The notes: generated by a model from the letters alone, not told the origin. A DNA stretch of 58,182 bases from Puia dinghuensis (GCA_026225275.1 JAMFSL010000150.1:1-58182); one strand, 5' to 3'; positions 1 through 8,382 are shown, counted from the stretch's first letter. Numbers and translations are program-made.

Positions 1-1088
1 AGGTAGTTGAACGAAAAATAATAGGTCGATTTGCCGCTGCCGCCGCCGACGGATATGTTATGGCTCTGCATGGAAGCCGGTTTAAAGATGTCTTTGAACC
101 AGTTGTTGCCGTTTCGATCGGCCAGCGTAATATGATTGGTATACAGGTTATAGTCCGCGAGGCTGGTATTCGGGGCGCCCTGTGGTGCGCCCGCCGGCGT
201 GATATAATAAGGCAGGACGGGAGTTGCACCGTTGCCGTATTGGGGATCATTCGGGGAAAGGCCATCATTAAAGGCCATGGCCCATTTGACATTTCCCGTC
301 TGCGTCGGCGTGGCCAGGTCCCAGCTATGGCTGAGCGGCCGCTGCGTCCCATAATACGCATCGTAGTTGACCTTGACATTACCATTCCCTTTTTTGGTCG
401 TAATGACGATGACCCCGTTGGCTCCGCGGACGCCATAAATAGCCGTCGCGCCGGCGTCCTTCAGGACCTGGAGGGATTGGATATCATTCGGGTTGATATC
501 ATGCATGAGCTCGGGCACCCCATCGACGAGGATCAGCGGATTCGAGTTGTTCGGAGAGGTAATCCCGCGGACCAGGATCGTGGCGTTCCCGCCGGGCTGA
601 CCGGTCGAGAAAACGGTTACACCGGCAGCCTGGCCTTGCAACAAAGCTTCCGTGCTTCCAGTAGGAGTCGCCTTCATGTCAGTGACATTGACGACGGCGA
701 CCGAACCTACGATGTCTTTTTTCCGCTGGCTGGTATAACCTGTAACCACTACATCATTAAGAGTGGAGGTGGTCGTCGCCAGGCTGATATCACCAGTGGG
801 CGTACCGGCCGTGACCGGTACTTCAAGTGTCCCCAGGCCGACTGCAGAAATAACGAGTGTTCCTTTAGATCCCGGAACGTTGATAGAGAAAGTACCGTCT
901 GTTTTTGTCTGGGTAATAACGCTAGAACCTTTTAGCTGGACTGTGGCGCCCGGAACCGGTGAATTGTCAGTCTTATTGATGACCCTTCCGGTGACTGCAT
1001 TGTTCTGAGCATACGCTGAGGCAGTGGACAGAAGGAACAACAAGACGATGGAACCGATCTGATGCAGCCATTTTGTTTTCTTTGGCAT
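1..1088 (-). CDS. SusC/RagA-type TonB-linked outer-membrane transporter, N-terminal part
   Basis: This is the first 362 codons of a SusC-like TonB-dependent transporter; the rest lies beyond the left edge. The ATG at 1088 opens a signal peptide (MPKKTKWLHQ, hydrophobic stretch, then AYAQ). A carboxypeptidase-regulatory-like beta-sandwich follows (about residues 30-105), then the plug domain with family hallmarks: DVVVTGY, LLQGQAAGV, ILVDGVP and LKDAGATAIYGVRGANGV. Proteins of this family import oligosaccharides or other large nutrients across the outer membrane, normally with a SusD lipoprotein encoded just downstream, here out of view. The gene has its own promoter and operator pair upstream, so it belongs to the same regulon as the GH2 operon. 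The substrate cannot be told from this fragment. Confidence 0.93.
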   Translation of the reverse strand, partial: MPKKTKWLHQIGSIVLLFLLSTASAYAQNNAVTGRVINKTDNSPVPGATVQLKGSSVITQTKTDGTFSINVPGSKGTLVISAVGLGTLEVPVTAGTPTGDISLATTTSTLNDVVVTGYTSQRKKDIVGSVAVVNVTDMKATPTGSTEALLQGQAAGVTVFSTGQPGGNATILVRGITSPNNSNPLILVDGVPELMHDINPNDIQSLQVLKDAGATAIYGVRGANGVIVITTKKGNGNVKVNYDAYYGTQRPLSHSWDLATPTQTGNVKWAMAFNDGLSPNDPQYGNGATPVLPYYITPAGAPQGAPNTSLADYNLYTNHITLADRNGNNWFKDIFKPASMQSHNISVGGGSGKSTYYFSFNY

Positions 1089-1138
1089 AAGCAATCGTTT
1101 GTTTAAATTTTCAGATAATTTAGAAAGTATGGTCATCG

Positions 1139-1166
1139 CAAATCTAATTTTGAATTACTCCAACAA
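1139..1166 (-). promoter_or_regulatory. Bacteroidetes-type promoter of the SusC gene
   Basis: On the minus strand the sequence TAGATTTG (1146-1139) matches the Bacteroidetes -7 consensus TAnnTTTG exactly. TTG triplets at 1166-1164 and 1163-1161 are possible -33 elements. The leader to the ATG would be about 45 nt. The upstream edge of the -7 box is 32 bp from the first operator repeat, the same distance as at the other two promoters of this locus. Assignment is by motif and geometry; no transcript data are available. Confidence 0.7.
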
Positions 1167-1177
1167 CTATTTTTCTA

Positions 1178-1249
1178 CCACATCATCACTACATCACACG
1201 CTCAGGATGTGCGGAAAATCAATGTTTTCGCCACATCTTTACTACATCT
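1178..1249 (-). promoter_or_regulatory. Operator array A: two pairs of ACATC direct repeats
   Basis: On the plus strand the pairs are CCACATCATCACTACATCA (1178-1196) and CCACATCTTTACTACATCT (1231-1249). The ACATC cores start at 1180, 1191, 1233 and 1244, so spacings are 11, 42 and 11 bp. Read in the direction of SusC transcription each pair is GATGTAG, four bases, GATGTGG. The same array lies upstream of two other minus-strand genes at the same distance from the -7 box, which points to activator binding. The likely partner, by inference only, is the LuxR-HTH regulator encoded at 8478-11393. Confidence 0.75.
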
Positions 1250-1255
1250 ATTTGA

Positions 1256-2812
1256 CTATTGCCCCTTCGGCACTGAATTGCTGACAAAGGCGATGTGTTT
1301 ACCATCGGGCGACCAGGAGGGCGCATTCAACGTTCCTTGTCCGCCATACAGATAAGCAATCACCCGCGGACCGCCCCCGGTAGTCAAAGGCATTACGCGC
1401 AACATCACATTTTTATAGGAAGGATGCTCATCGGGATTGATATCCTCCGGGAAAGAGATGAATACCATCCATTTTCCATCGGGTGAGATGTGGGGAAACC
1501 AGCTATGATATTGGTCGAAAGTCAACTGTTCCTTATCAGAGCCATCGGGTTTCATCCGCCAGATCTGCATGGTGCCTGTAACATTCGCATTGTAATAGAT
1601 GTATTTGCCATCGGGTGAATATTCCGATCCGTCTACGTGGGTATGGTTGCCCTCTGTGAGGAGTGTTTCCTTATTATCTTTTAAAGAGACCTTATAGAGG
1701 TTATAGTTCGGAGAGCCATTGCGTTTGGCGACGATGGCCACTTCTTTACCGTTGGGCGCCCAACCATGCAGGAAGGAGGGCGTGTTTTCGGTGACCTGTT
1801 TGGGGTCGCCGCCAGCCAACGGCAGAGTATAGACAAATGACCCGGGCGCATCAGGCTTGCCACTGCTGATGCCCAACATTTTACCGTCGAAGGAGATCAT
1901 GTGGTCGTTGTTGATCTTCGCGACAGCGCCCGTGTTGAGCTTTTCGGGTGTGCCGCCTTCGATGGGGATCGTCCAGAGGGAGCCGTCCTGGTTGAACAAT
2001 AATTTCTTCCCATCAGGCATGTAGTTAGGCGCTTCGAAACGGCCCGGCGCCTCGAGGATCACCTTGCGTGCCCCGTCGGCTACATCGACGATCTCGAGAC
2101 GGCTGCCCATCACTTCTTTCGTCGTAGCCTGCACCAGGTGCGGGTTACCAATATAGGGGACGATCACCGGTACGTCGATGCGGACGTTCCAGACTTTGGC
2201 AGTGGCGGCCTTCGCCGAATCATGTGAGCAGATATAGATCCCGACCAGTACGTCCTTGTCCAGGGCGTCGGTTTCGCAGGTACCTACCAGCTGCAGCGGT
2301 TCGCCGGGGTGAGCGATACTCATGGTGATTGTCTTGCCGATCCTTTCGAGCTGGATCGTCTGTCCGCCTTTTTTGGAAAGGAATCTTTCTTCTTCCGGAT
2401 CGCGCATGAACATCCCTTTATAAGGGCGCCACTGAAGGACGACCAGCCCATCGATATGTTTGCAGGCGTTGGCGCTGGCTGCGCCGGCATCCGTGGATTC
2501 ACGGATCATCCAGCCGATCTTGCGGTGACCGGTTGCATTTGACGTGTCGCCGGTGAAGGCGAAATCGGCGGTAAGGATGAAGTCCCCCTTCATCTTTTTA
2601 TAGACGAATTGATATTCGTCATGATTGAACCAGATGTTGTCACCCGCGCCTTTGATATTATAGGTCTGGGAGGCTTCGTCATAAGAAGCGTCTCCTGCCA
2701 GCTTCGGGTTACCGATGTCCATGTGGTCTTCGAAGATCCCTACCGGGTGCTGGGCCAGCAGTGATGTGGCTGTCAGGACGCCTGCAATAAAAAAGAAAAA
2801 TGTCAATTTCAT
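1256..2812 (-). CDS. Secreted concanavalin-like/PD40 (TolB-like) propeller protein, copy 1
   Basis: The 518-residue product has a Sec signal peptide (MKLTFFFFIAG to LLAQ). Residues 22-215 resemble a LamG/DUF1349-type concanavalin fold, and residues 225-518 form a WD40-like PD40 propeller with repeats SPDGKYIYYN, SPDGKWMVF and SPDGKHIAFVS. PD40 propellers of the TolB type bind ligands or proteins, and no catalytic motif is apparent. It is closely related to the product of 6703-8223; both share the MQIWRMKPDGS block and the ending SWSPD-K-IAF-SN. It is the last gene of a run of four minus-strand genes (isomerase-like, GH2 and the other copy upstream), so a role in sensing or breaking down a glycan or glycoside at the cell surface or in the periplasm is likely. 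Confidence 0.85.
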   Translation of the reverse strand: MKLTFFFFIAGVLTATSLLAQHPVGIFEDHMDIGNPKLAGDASYDEASQTYNIKGAGDNIWFNHDEYQFVYKKMKGDFILTADFAFTGDTSNATGHRKIGWMIRESTDAGAASANACKHIDGLVVLQWRPYKGMFMRDPEEERFLSKKGGQTIQLERIGKTITMSIAHPGEPLQLVGTCETDALDKDVLVGIYICSHDSAKAATAKVWNVRIDVPVIVPYIGNPHLVQATTKEVMGSRLEIVDVADGARKVILEAPGRFEAPNYMPDGKKLLFNQDGSLWTIPIEGGTPEKLNTGAVAKINNDHMISFDGKMLGISSGKPDAPGSFVYTLPLAGGDPKQVTENTPSFLHGWAPNGKEVAIVAKRNGSPNYNLYKVSLKDNKETLLTEGNHTHVDGSEYSPDGKYIYYNANVTGTMQIWRMKPDGSDKEQLTFDQYHSWFPHISPDGKWMVFISFPEDINPDEHPSYKNVMLRVMPLTTGGGPRVIAYLYGGQGTLNAPSWSPDGKHIAFVSNSVPKGQ

Positions 2813-2840
2813 ATGTTGAGCGTTTTTTTACAGGCAACAA

Positions 2841-2878
2841 GGTCCCGTTCGCGTCCCGGAGAATTTTTTTCCGGGACC
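2841..2878 (-). other. Intercistronic hairpin between the GH2 and PD40 genes
   Basis: GTCCCGG (2853-2859) and CCGGGAC (2871-2877) can form a 7-bp stem with an A/T-rich loop. A second GGTCCCG copy at 2841-2847 could pair with the same right arm. No T tract follows in the direction of transcription, so a processing or mRNA-stability hairpin inside the operon is more likely than a terminator. Confidence 0.4.
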
Positions 2879-2908
2879 CGTCAAAAGCGGGCCATAGGTT
2901 GAAGGTCG

Positions 2909-5707
2909 TTAAGGGTTAAGGCGTTGTGTCGCCATTGCGATGTTCCAACCCTCGAGTCTCAGCTGTGGTACAACACCCTTCAGCTCTTCCGTCGGACAGC
3001 TAACCTTTACAGTTATAGATTTGCCGGCGGGAATGGAAAAATAATTATCGGACCAATAGCTGGGCAATACTTCCTCTCCGTCCCTGATGATCTGGGGGTT
3101 GAGGAAAAAAGCCAGCTGTGAAGAGACATTGGTAAATACAAGTGTCCAGTCATTGTAACCATCCCGTCGACCCTCAGTCAGGACTTTAATCTGTACGCTC
3201 GCAGAGGACATTTTCCGGAGGCTGGTGAAGTCATGGCCAGGAGACATCCAATAGACATTCTGTGACAGGACCTTGCCATCGCGGTCCTTCAGTTTGAGCA
3301 GGACAAAGGAGATGCCCTGCGTCTGGCGGAGGATGTCCCTGACAGGTAACACTTCTTTGGCATCGGCCGTGTCTACGTCTGCCTGCCCCTGCTTTTTGAA
3401 AATAGAGGCGCCGTCGATGCCGACTATTTCGGCTTCATATTGCAAACCGGATCTTTTAATATAGGTGCGGTTAACCACGGCTACCGAGGAGTCATCCAGG
3501 TTGAGCTGAATATGTACCGGCTCGCAGGCTCTTTGCATGAAGTAGTAGCCCGCGTTAGGTTCGAGGTACCAATCATATACCTGCCAGATGACGCTGGGGA
3601 AGGCGGCATTCAGTTTCCAGAGCATGACGCCGCCCGTCTCTCTGATCTTATGTTCGGCCGCTTCGAAAGTGCCACGATAACCGCCGGCATTCAAGAGCTG
3701 CATTTTTTCGGAGAAATCGCGGATGCTGACGGGTGCGCCGAAGCGGGCGGCCATCGCTTTATAATACGTTTCATAGTGGCCATTTCCGGTACAAGCATCA
3801 TGGTAGCCCCATGAGTTGTTCAGCGGATAGGGCAGATTAGCATCCGGCACGAGGTCGGGGATGATCTTCGCCAGGGTATTATACGGTGGCTGGGAAGGGA
3901 TACCTGTCTCATCTTTGAAGAGCCAGTCCTTTCCGGCATCCACCAACCGGTAATATTGTGCGTCGTCCTGCCAGGAGTAGGGTCCCCCGCTGTAAACACC
4001 GGCGGGTTTGTTGTCGGGCCAGGAGCCGGGCCAGTCTTTCGGCGCCTTGGAAAATCCGGAAGAGCAGGGGATAAAGGGGCGGGTGCCGTCGAGGTTGGCC
4101 ACGTTATCGCGCATGGCGTCATAGAGTTCCTTTCGGGCATGGCCTTCATTGCCACCCGTCCAGACCAGCAGGCTGGGATGATTGCGGATGCGGTAGATCG
4201 TGCTGATCACGTTATCGACAAAGACAGAAGTCTGCAGCGGCCAGTCCGCCGAGCCTTTGAAGCCGCCGTTCGTATCGCCGGTGATCCAGAAATCCTGCCA
4301 GACCAGCATGCCATACCTATCAGCCATTTCATAAAAATCGTCCGTTTCGCCAAGACCGCCGCCCCAGATGCGGACCATGTCCACATTGGCATTGCGGCAA
4401 AGACGCATTTCATATTCATACCGCTGACGGGTTCTGTTGAGCATCATATCCGGTACCCAGGCACCGCCCAGCAGCTGTACCTTTTTTCCGTTGACATAGA
4501 AGTCGCGCCGCACCCATCCGTTAACGGTAACAGCCGCGGAGCTGACCGTGCGGATACCGAAGACGATGGTGGTGTCGTCGGAAATGCCGCTGGCATCCGT
4601 ATACCGAAGGCGAAGGCGATACAAGTTCGGATCTCCATAGCCGTTAGGCCACCAGAGTTTCGGCCGATGGATCAGCAGGGACGGGAAGTCGGCGGCGGAC
4701 AGGTGGATGTCTGCGGAGCCCGATGCGTCTATCGTCGCGGGTTTAATGAACCGGATTGTCGCGGAGCCTGTTCCTGCAAAATTTTCGGGGCTGATCGAGA
4801 CCTCGATATTTCCTTTTCGCGCCGAAGTGCTGTTATTGGACAGGGTGACATCTATAGACAATTTTGCCAATCCAGTATCAGGCAGGTTCGGCAGATCGGT
4901 GACAATACGTGGTTTGCTGATAACGACCTGACCCGTGGTACGCAAGTATACCGGCTGCCAGATACCCATATTGCGATCATGCACTTCGGGTATCCAGTCC
5001 CAGCCTACTGAGCTCAGCATGGTCACATTTTTCCCGATGTCGCCGGTGGGACCGCCATTGTCACCGAAATCATCCAGCGCCTCTACTTGCGGCGGTGCGG
5101 GCAGACCCGGGTAATCCAGCGGATATATTTTTACGGCCAGGGCATTCTCTTCTCCGGGACGAATGGCGGCGCTGGCATCGAGGTCGAACTCTTCGAACAT
5201 CCCTACCATGCGAGCGGAATCGGCGAGCATTAGGCCATTCAGCCAGACTTCCGCCCGGTAGTTGATCCCTTTGAAGATGAGTTGAAAATGTTTGCCCTTA
5301 TCGGCAGCCGGGACGGCGAACGTAGTTCTGTACCAGTATGGCTTCTTCCAGGGATTGGGCTCGTTAGGCATGTGACTGTACTGTTCCAGGTGCCAGGTCT
5401 TGTTAAATGAATCGTTGGCATCCGGGATCAGCATGTTGTTCATCCCGATATAGGGATCGGGATAGACCTTATTGGCCACCAGACCGGTTAGCACGGTGCA
5501 GGGAACGGTGACAGGGAACCAATAATTTTTTGGTGTATAGTGTACGGAAGACAGTGAATCACCACCCGAGGAAACGATGGCGGATGACTGTAAAGTGAAA
5601 CGTGAAAGCCTGACCTGGCTGACGGTGGATTGAGCCGACAACATACCAGGCCAACAAAGCAGGGCACAGGAAGCCGCGAAAATGATATTAGAAATGCCTT
5701 TCTTCAT
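2909..5707 (-). CDS. Glycoside hydrolase family 2, exo-beta-D-glucosaminidase (CsxA)-like
   Basis: This encodes a secreted enzyme of about 932 residues with signal peptide (MKKGISNIIF to MLSAQ). The order is a GH2 sugar-binding jelly roll (about 40-225), an immunoglobulin-like domain (about 260-385), the TIM barrel (about 395-690) and C-terminal beta domains. The acid/base Glu is in VWTGGNEG (about residue 521) and the nucleophile Glu in FKDETG (about 600). The latter replaces the usual SEFG and resembles the NSET motif of exo-beta-D-glucosaminidases. The segment GVMLWKLNAAFPSVIWQVYDW also fits CsxA-like GH2 enzymes better than beta-galactosidases or mannosidases. ATG at 5707 was chosen; a TTG nine bases upstream is also in frame. 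It lies in the operator-controlled operon. True substrate uncertain. Confidence 0.88.
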   Translation of the reverse strand: MKKGISNIIFAASCALLCWPGMLSAQSTVSQVRLSRFTLQSSAIVSSGGDSLSSVHYTPKNYWFPVTVPCTVLTGLVANKVYPDPYIGMNNMLIPDANDSFNKTWHLEQYSHMPNEPNPWKKPYWYRTTFAVPAADKGKHFQLIFKGINYRAEVWLNGLMLADSARMVGMFEEFDLDASAAIRPGEENALAVKIYPLDYPGLPAPPQVEALDDFGDNGGPTGDIGKNVTMLSSVGWDWIPEVHDRNMGIWQPVYLRTTGQVVISKPRIVTDLPNLPDTGLAKLSIDVTLSNNSTSARKGNIEVSISPENFAGTGSATIRFIKPATIDASGSADIHLSAADFPSLLIHRPKLWWPNGYGDPNLYRLRLRYTDASGISDDTTIVFGIRTVSSAAVTVNGWVRRDFYVNGKKVQLLGGAWVPDMMLNRTRQRYEYEMRLCRNANVDMVRIWGGGLGETDDFYEMADRYGMLVWQDFWITGDTNGGFKGSADWPLQTSVFVDNVISTIYRIRNHPSLLVWTGGNEGHARKELYDAMRDNVANLDGTRPFIPCSSGFSKAPKDWPGSWPDNKPAGVYSGGPYSWQDDAQYYRLVDAGKDWLFKDETGIPSQPPYNTLAKIIPDLVPDANLPYPLNNSWGYHDACTGNGHYETYYKAMAARFGAPVSIRDFSEKMQLLNAGGYRGTFEAAEHKIRETGGVMLWKLNAAFPSVIWQVYDWYLEPNAGYYFMQRACEPVHIQLNLDDSSVAVVNRTYIKRSGLQYEAEIVGIDGASIFKKQGQADVDTADAKEVLPVRDILRQTQGISFVLLKLKDRDGKVLSQNVYWMSPGHDFTSLRKMSSASVQIKVLTEGRRDGYNDWTLVFTNVSSQLAFFLNPQIIRDGEEVLPSYWSDNYFSIPAGKSITVKVSCPTEELKGVVPQLRLEGWNIAMATQRLNP

Positions 5708-5738
5708 GACAAACAATTTACTTACAGCGACAATGCTG

Positions 5739-6614
5739 CTAGTAATCCAATTTTGCTAAATAATCATAATCTATTTGAATACTCTCGAAGGCTGAATGAG
5801 CGTATTCCTCCTGTTCGAGGAAAAAGTGCTTCATCCCAGCCTGTTTGGCGTGCTGCAACAAGCCTTTGATATTTACATTACCCAGACCGAATTCAACGCT
5901 GTGGTGCTTGACCTTATCCATGTCTTTCAGGTGCCAGAGCGGGAAACGGCCGGGATACTGATTGAAATATTGAAAGGGATCATGACCTGCGGCCACTACC
6001 CAGCCCAGGTCCATTTCCATGGTGACGAGACTTGGGTCGGTGTTTTTGAGGAGAACGTCGTAGAGAACCGTTCCGTTATCTGTAGCAAATTCCGAGTCGT
6101 GATTGTGATAGCCGAAGTGAAGGCCGGCTTTTTTACATTGTTCGCCCAGTTTGTTAAAGGCCTCGGCAGACTCCTTGTAGTGATCTGCCGTCTGACCCTG
6201 GGAAGGCAGCACGGCAGAAATGATATAGCTCTGACCGGTTTCCGTTGCTTCTTCTAGTGATTTTTGCCAGTCATTGTCTACGTGGATATGGCCACTGCGC
6301 AATTTCATGCCGAGGTCATCGCAGATCTTGCGGATCTCTTTGGGTTTGAGTCCATAGTAATTGCCTTTATCACTGCGGGCCGATTCGATCTCTTTGAATC
6401 CGATCGCCGCTATCTTTTTAAGGGTGCCGGCGGGATCTGCCAGCATTTCGGTCCGCACTGTATACAGCTGGATACCGATGTCCTTTACCCTTGTGGCCGG
6501 AAAAGCCGAACGGCCGAGTTTCGGTAGAAAGAGGGCGCCTGCGGCCAAAAAGGCTGAGTTTTTCAGGAAATTTAGTCGCCCGGACGGAAGAGAAAAACGG
6601 TTTTGTTTCTGCAT
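5739..6614 (-). CDS. Exported sugar phosphate isomerase/epimerase-like TIM barrel, copy 1
   Basis: The ATG at 6614 gives a protein of 291 residues starting MQKQNRFSLP; upstream in-frame codons reach into the intercistronic hairpin and do not look like protein. The N-terminus has a hydrophobic signal segment (NSAFLAAGALFLP). The rest is an AP-endonuclease-2/xylose-isomerase-like TIM barrel with the usual metal-site blocks: IGIQLYTVR, FGYHNHDSEF, MEMDLGWVVAAGHDP, LWHLKDMDK and FFLEQEEY. Members isomerise, epimerise or cleave sugars and keto-sugars; an exported form beside SusC and GH2 genes suggests action on a released sugar in the periplasm. It is a paralogue of the product of 11476-12393. 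The exact reaction is not predictable. Confidence 0.85.
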   Translation of the reverse strand: MQKQNRFSLPSGRLNFLKNSAFLAAGALFLPKLGRSAFPATRVKDIGIQLYTVRTEMLADPAGTLKKIAAIGFKEIESARSDKGNYYGLKPKEIRKICDDLGMKLRSGHIHVDNDWQKSLEEATETGQSYIISAVLPSQGQTADHYKESAEAFNKLGEQCKKAGLHFGYHNHDSEFATDNGTVLYDVLLKNTDPSLVTMEMDLGWVVAAGHDPFQYFNQYPGRFPLWHLKDMDKVKHHSVEFGLGNVNIKGLLQHAKQAGMKHFFLEQEEYAHSAFESIQIDYDYLAKLDY

Positions 6615-6641
6615 GAGCAATCGTTTTAACGTTGAAGAAAG

Positions 6642-6689
6642 GTTACAAGCTCCGGCAAGTGGCCATTCACACTCGCCAGGAGCCGTAAC
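6642..6689 (-). other. Intercistronic hairpin between the isomerase-like and second PD40 genes
   Basis: GTTAC (6642-6646) pairs with GTAAC (6685-6689), GCTCC (6649-6653) with GGAGC (6679-6683), and GGC with GCC further in. The result is a long interrupted stem within the 88-nt gap between two genes of the same operon. There is no U-run in the minus-strand direction. It may set the relative mRNA level of the upstream PD40 gene against the downstream genes. Confidence 0.45.
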
Positions 6690-6702
6690 AGAAAGGAGGC
6701 AG

Positions 6703-8223
6703 CTAATTACCTCCCATATCGGTATTGCTGATAAAAGCAATCTTTTTACTATCCGGTGACCAGGACGGGGTATTCATCGATCCCTGTCCGCCGTATATAT
6801 AAGCCAGGACTTTCGGGGTGCCTTTGCCGTCGAGCGGCAGGACACGGATATAGCAATGTTTGTAGGGCGGATGGATACCGGCAGGCGTTTCTTCCGGAAG
6901 GAAAGTGATGTAAGCGATCCATTTCCCGTCCGGGGAGATATGGGCGAACCAGTTATCGTAATTGTCGTTCGTGATCTGTTCCTGCTGGCTACCGTCAGGC
7001 TTCATGCGCCAGATCTGCATCAGGCCTGAGCGAACGGAGTTGAAATAAATATACTGGCCGTCGGGCGTATATTCGGGACCATCATCGAGGCCCTTGGCAT
7101 CCGTGAGGCGAATTTCCTTGCCGCCTGTGGCAGGGATCTTATACACATCGAATTCGCCGTTGCGTTCCCCGCAGAAGACGAGGTCTTTGCCATCTGGTGA
7201 CCAGCCATGCGTATAGGAAGGGCCTTTCGGAGTGATCTGCGTAGGTTGTCCACCGCCGATGGGTATCGTATAGCTGATCGAGCCGCCGAGTTCTTTTACG
7301 AAGCTGCTCAATCCCAGCATCTTGCCGTCGAAGGAAATGACATGGTCATTATTGTTATGGTCTGCGATGCCGGTGTGGATGGCCATTGGTGAACGGGTAG
7401 CGATGTCGAAATTATAAAGAGTTCCCTTTGCGTCATTAAAAATGAAGCTTTTGCCGTCAGGCGTCCAGTTTGGCGCCTGGATGGAATAGGGCACTTTATA
7501 AACCGTCTCGAGGTGGCCGGAGGCTACGTCGACGATCTGGAGATTGCTACCCAGAGTCATCTGGGTTTGCTGGTTGGATTCGCCTTTATATGGGCTAGTG
7601 ATGCTGACGTTGCTGAAAACACCGGTTTCGAGCACATCTGCATTATGAGAACCTACGAAAAGGCCTACATATACTTCATCTCCCAGGTCGAGGGTAGCGG
7701 TATCGGTGACGAAGGTATCGCCATAGATGGCCGCACGCATAATGTACTGGTTACCCTTTCTTTCGAGCTGGAGTATGTTGGCGTGAGTCATTTTAAGTTT
7801 GTGTTCCTGCGTCTGTGCTCCGGCCGTCGGGCGAAACTGGAGGGAAGTAAGGCCATCTCCATGCTCAACGGCATTGATATGCGGAGAGTTTCCATCCAGG
7901 CTTTGCCGGACCATCCAACCCACTTTGCGGTGATAGTTGACCCAGGTGCCAAGAAATTCCGCACGTGTATAGAGGATGAAGTCACCCTTTATCTTCTTAT
8001 ATACATATTGAAATTCGTCGTGGTCGGCCCAGACATTGTACCCGGCTCCGGTGATCACATATTGACCGGCTTCAGGAATAAAAGTGGCCGATCCGGGTTT
8101 AACGTTTGTTCCGACGTCACTATGACCGTCAAAAATACCTATAGACTGTGAAAATGCGGGCGATGTAAAAAAGAGGGCGGCGACGGTAAGTAGTTGCAGG
8201 GCATTAGTCGGTTTCATTTTCAT
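6703..8223 (-). CDS. Secreted concanavalin-like/PD40 (TolB-like) propeller protein, copy 2
   Basis: About 506 residues from the ATG at 8223 (a second ATG at 8217 is equally possible; a TTG at 8232 less so). Signal peptide ends near SPAFSQ. Residues 25-215 are concanavalin-like, with KKIKGDFILYT and HRKVGWMVRQS matching copy 1. The C-terminal half is a PD40 propeller with TPDGKSFIFND, SPDGKDLVFCG, TPDGQYIYFNS, SPDGKWIAYIT and SPDSKKIAFIS. It is the first gene of the operon that continues through the isomerase-like, GH2 and copy 1 genes, and it sits directly behind promoter and operator array B. No catalytic residues recognised; likely a binding or sensing role, or an uncharacterised enzyme. 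Confidence 0.86.
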   Translation of the reverse strand: MKMKPTNALQLLTVAALFFTSPAFSQSIGIFDGHSDVGTNVKPGSATFIPEAGQYVITGAGYNVWADHDEFQYVYKKIKGDFILYTRAEFLGTWVNYHRKVGWMVRQSLDGNSPHINAVEHGDGLTSLQFRPTAGAQTQEHKLKMTHANILQLERKGNQYIMRAAIYGDTFVTDTATLDLGDEVYVGLFVGSHNADVLETGVFSNVSITSPYKGESNQQTQMTLGSNLQIVDVASGHLETVYKVPYSIQAPNWTPDGKSFIFNDAKGTLYNFDIATRSPMAIHTGIADHNNNDHVISFDGKMLGLSSFVKELGGSISYTIPIGGGQPTQITPKGPSYTHGWSPDGKDLVFCGERNGEFDVYKIPATGGKEIRLTDAKGLDDGPEYTPDGQYIYFNSVRSGLMQIWRMKPDGSQQEQITNDNYDNWFAHISPDGKWIAYITFLPEETPAGIHPPYKHCYIRVLPLDGKGTPKVLAYIYGGQGSMNTPSWSPDSKKIAFISNTDMGGN

Positions 8224-8271
8224 CTCAAGCAATTAAAAAAATTTTAATAAGATCGTGTGCGTTAGTAGGAA

Positions 8272-8279
8272 CAAATATA
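8272..8279 (-). promoter_or_regulatory. -7 box of the PD40/isomerase/GH2 operon
   Basis: TATATTTG on the minus strand (8279-8272) is a perfect TAnnTTTG. It is 49 bases upstream of the ATG at 8223 and 32 bp from the first operator repeat at 8311, exactly as in the SusC promoter. CAAA at 8293-8296 (TTTG on the coding strand) is a poorly spaced -33 candidate, which would fit an activator-dependent promoter. Confidence 0.7.
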
Positions 8280-8310
8280 GATCGGGTTTTCACAAACCGC
8301 CAGTTTTTGA

Positions 8311-8382
8311 CTACATCTATACTACATCATACCTCAAAAAACCCTTGATTACAGTGGATTATTCCACATCAACACTACATCA
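8311..8382 (-). promoter_or_regulatory. Operator array B: two pairs of ACATC direct repeats
   Basis: Plus-strand pairs are CTACATCTATACTACATCA (8311-8329) and CCACATCAACACTACATCA (8364-8382). Cores start at 8313, 8324, 8366 and 8377, so spacings are 11, 42 and 11 bp, identical to array A. The array lies between the minus-strand operon and the plus-strand regulator gene. It is placed like arrays A and C relative to the minus-strand promoter, so the operon is the main target. An effect on the regulator's own promoter about 60 bp away is also possible. Confidence 0.75.

Noticed and set aside
1178-1249. Regularly spaced repeats that might be read as a small CRISPR array
   Set aside because: Units are only 5-7 bp, spacing is 11 bp, there is no cas gene, and the same arrangement appears at two other promoters at a fixed distance from the -7 box.
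3956-5011. Long open frame of about 350 codons on the plus strand
   Set aside because: It is fully antisense to the GH2 gene, whose domains and catalytic motifs are complete; its translation shows no domain or signal and is a composition shadow.
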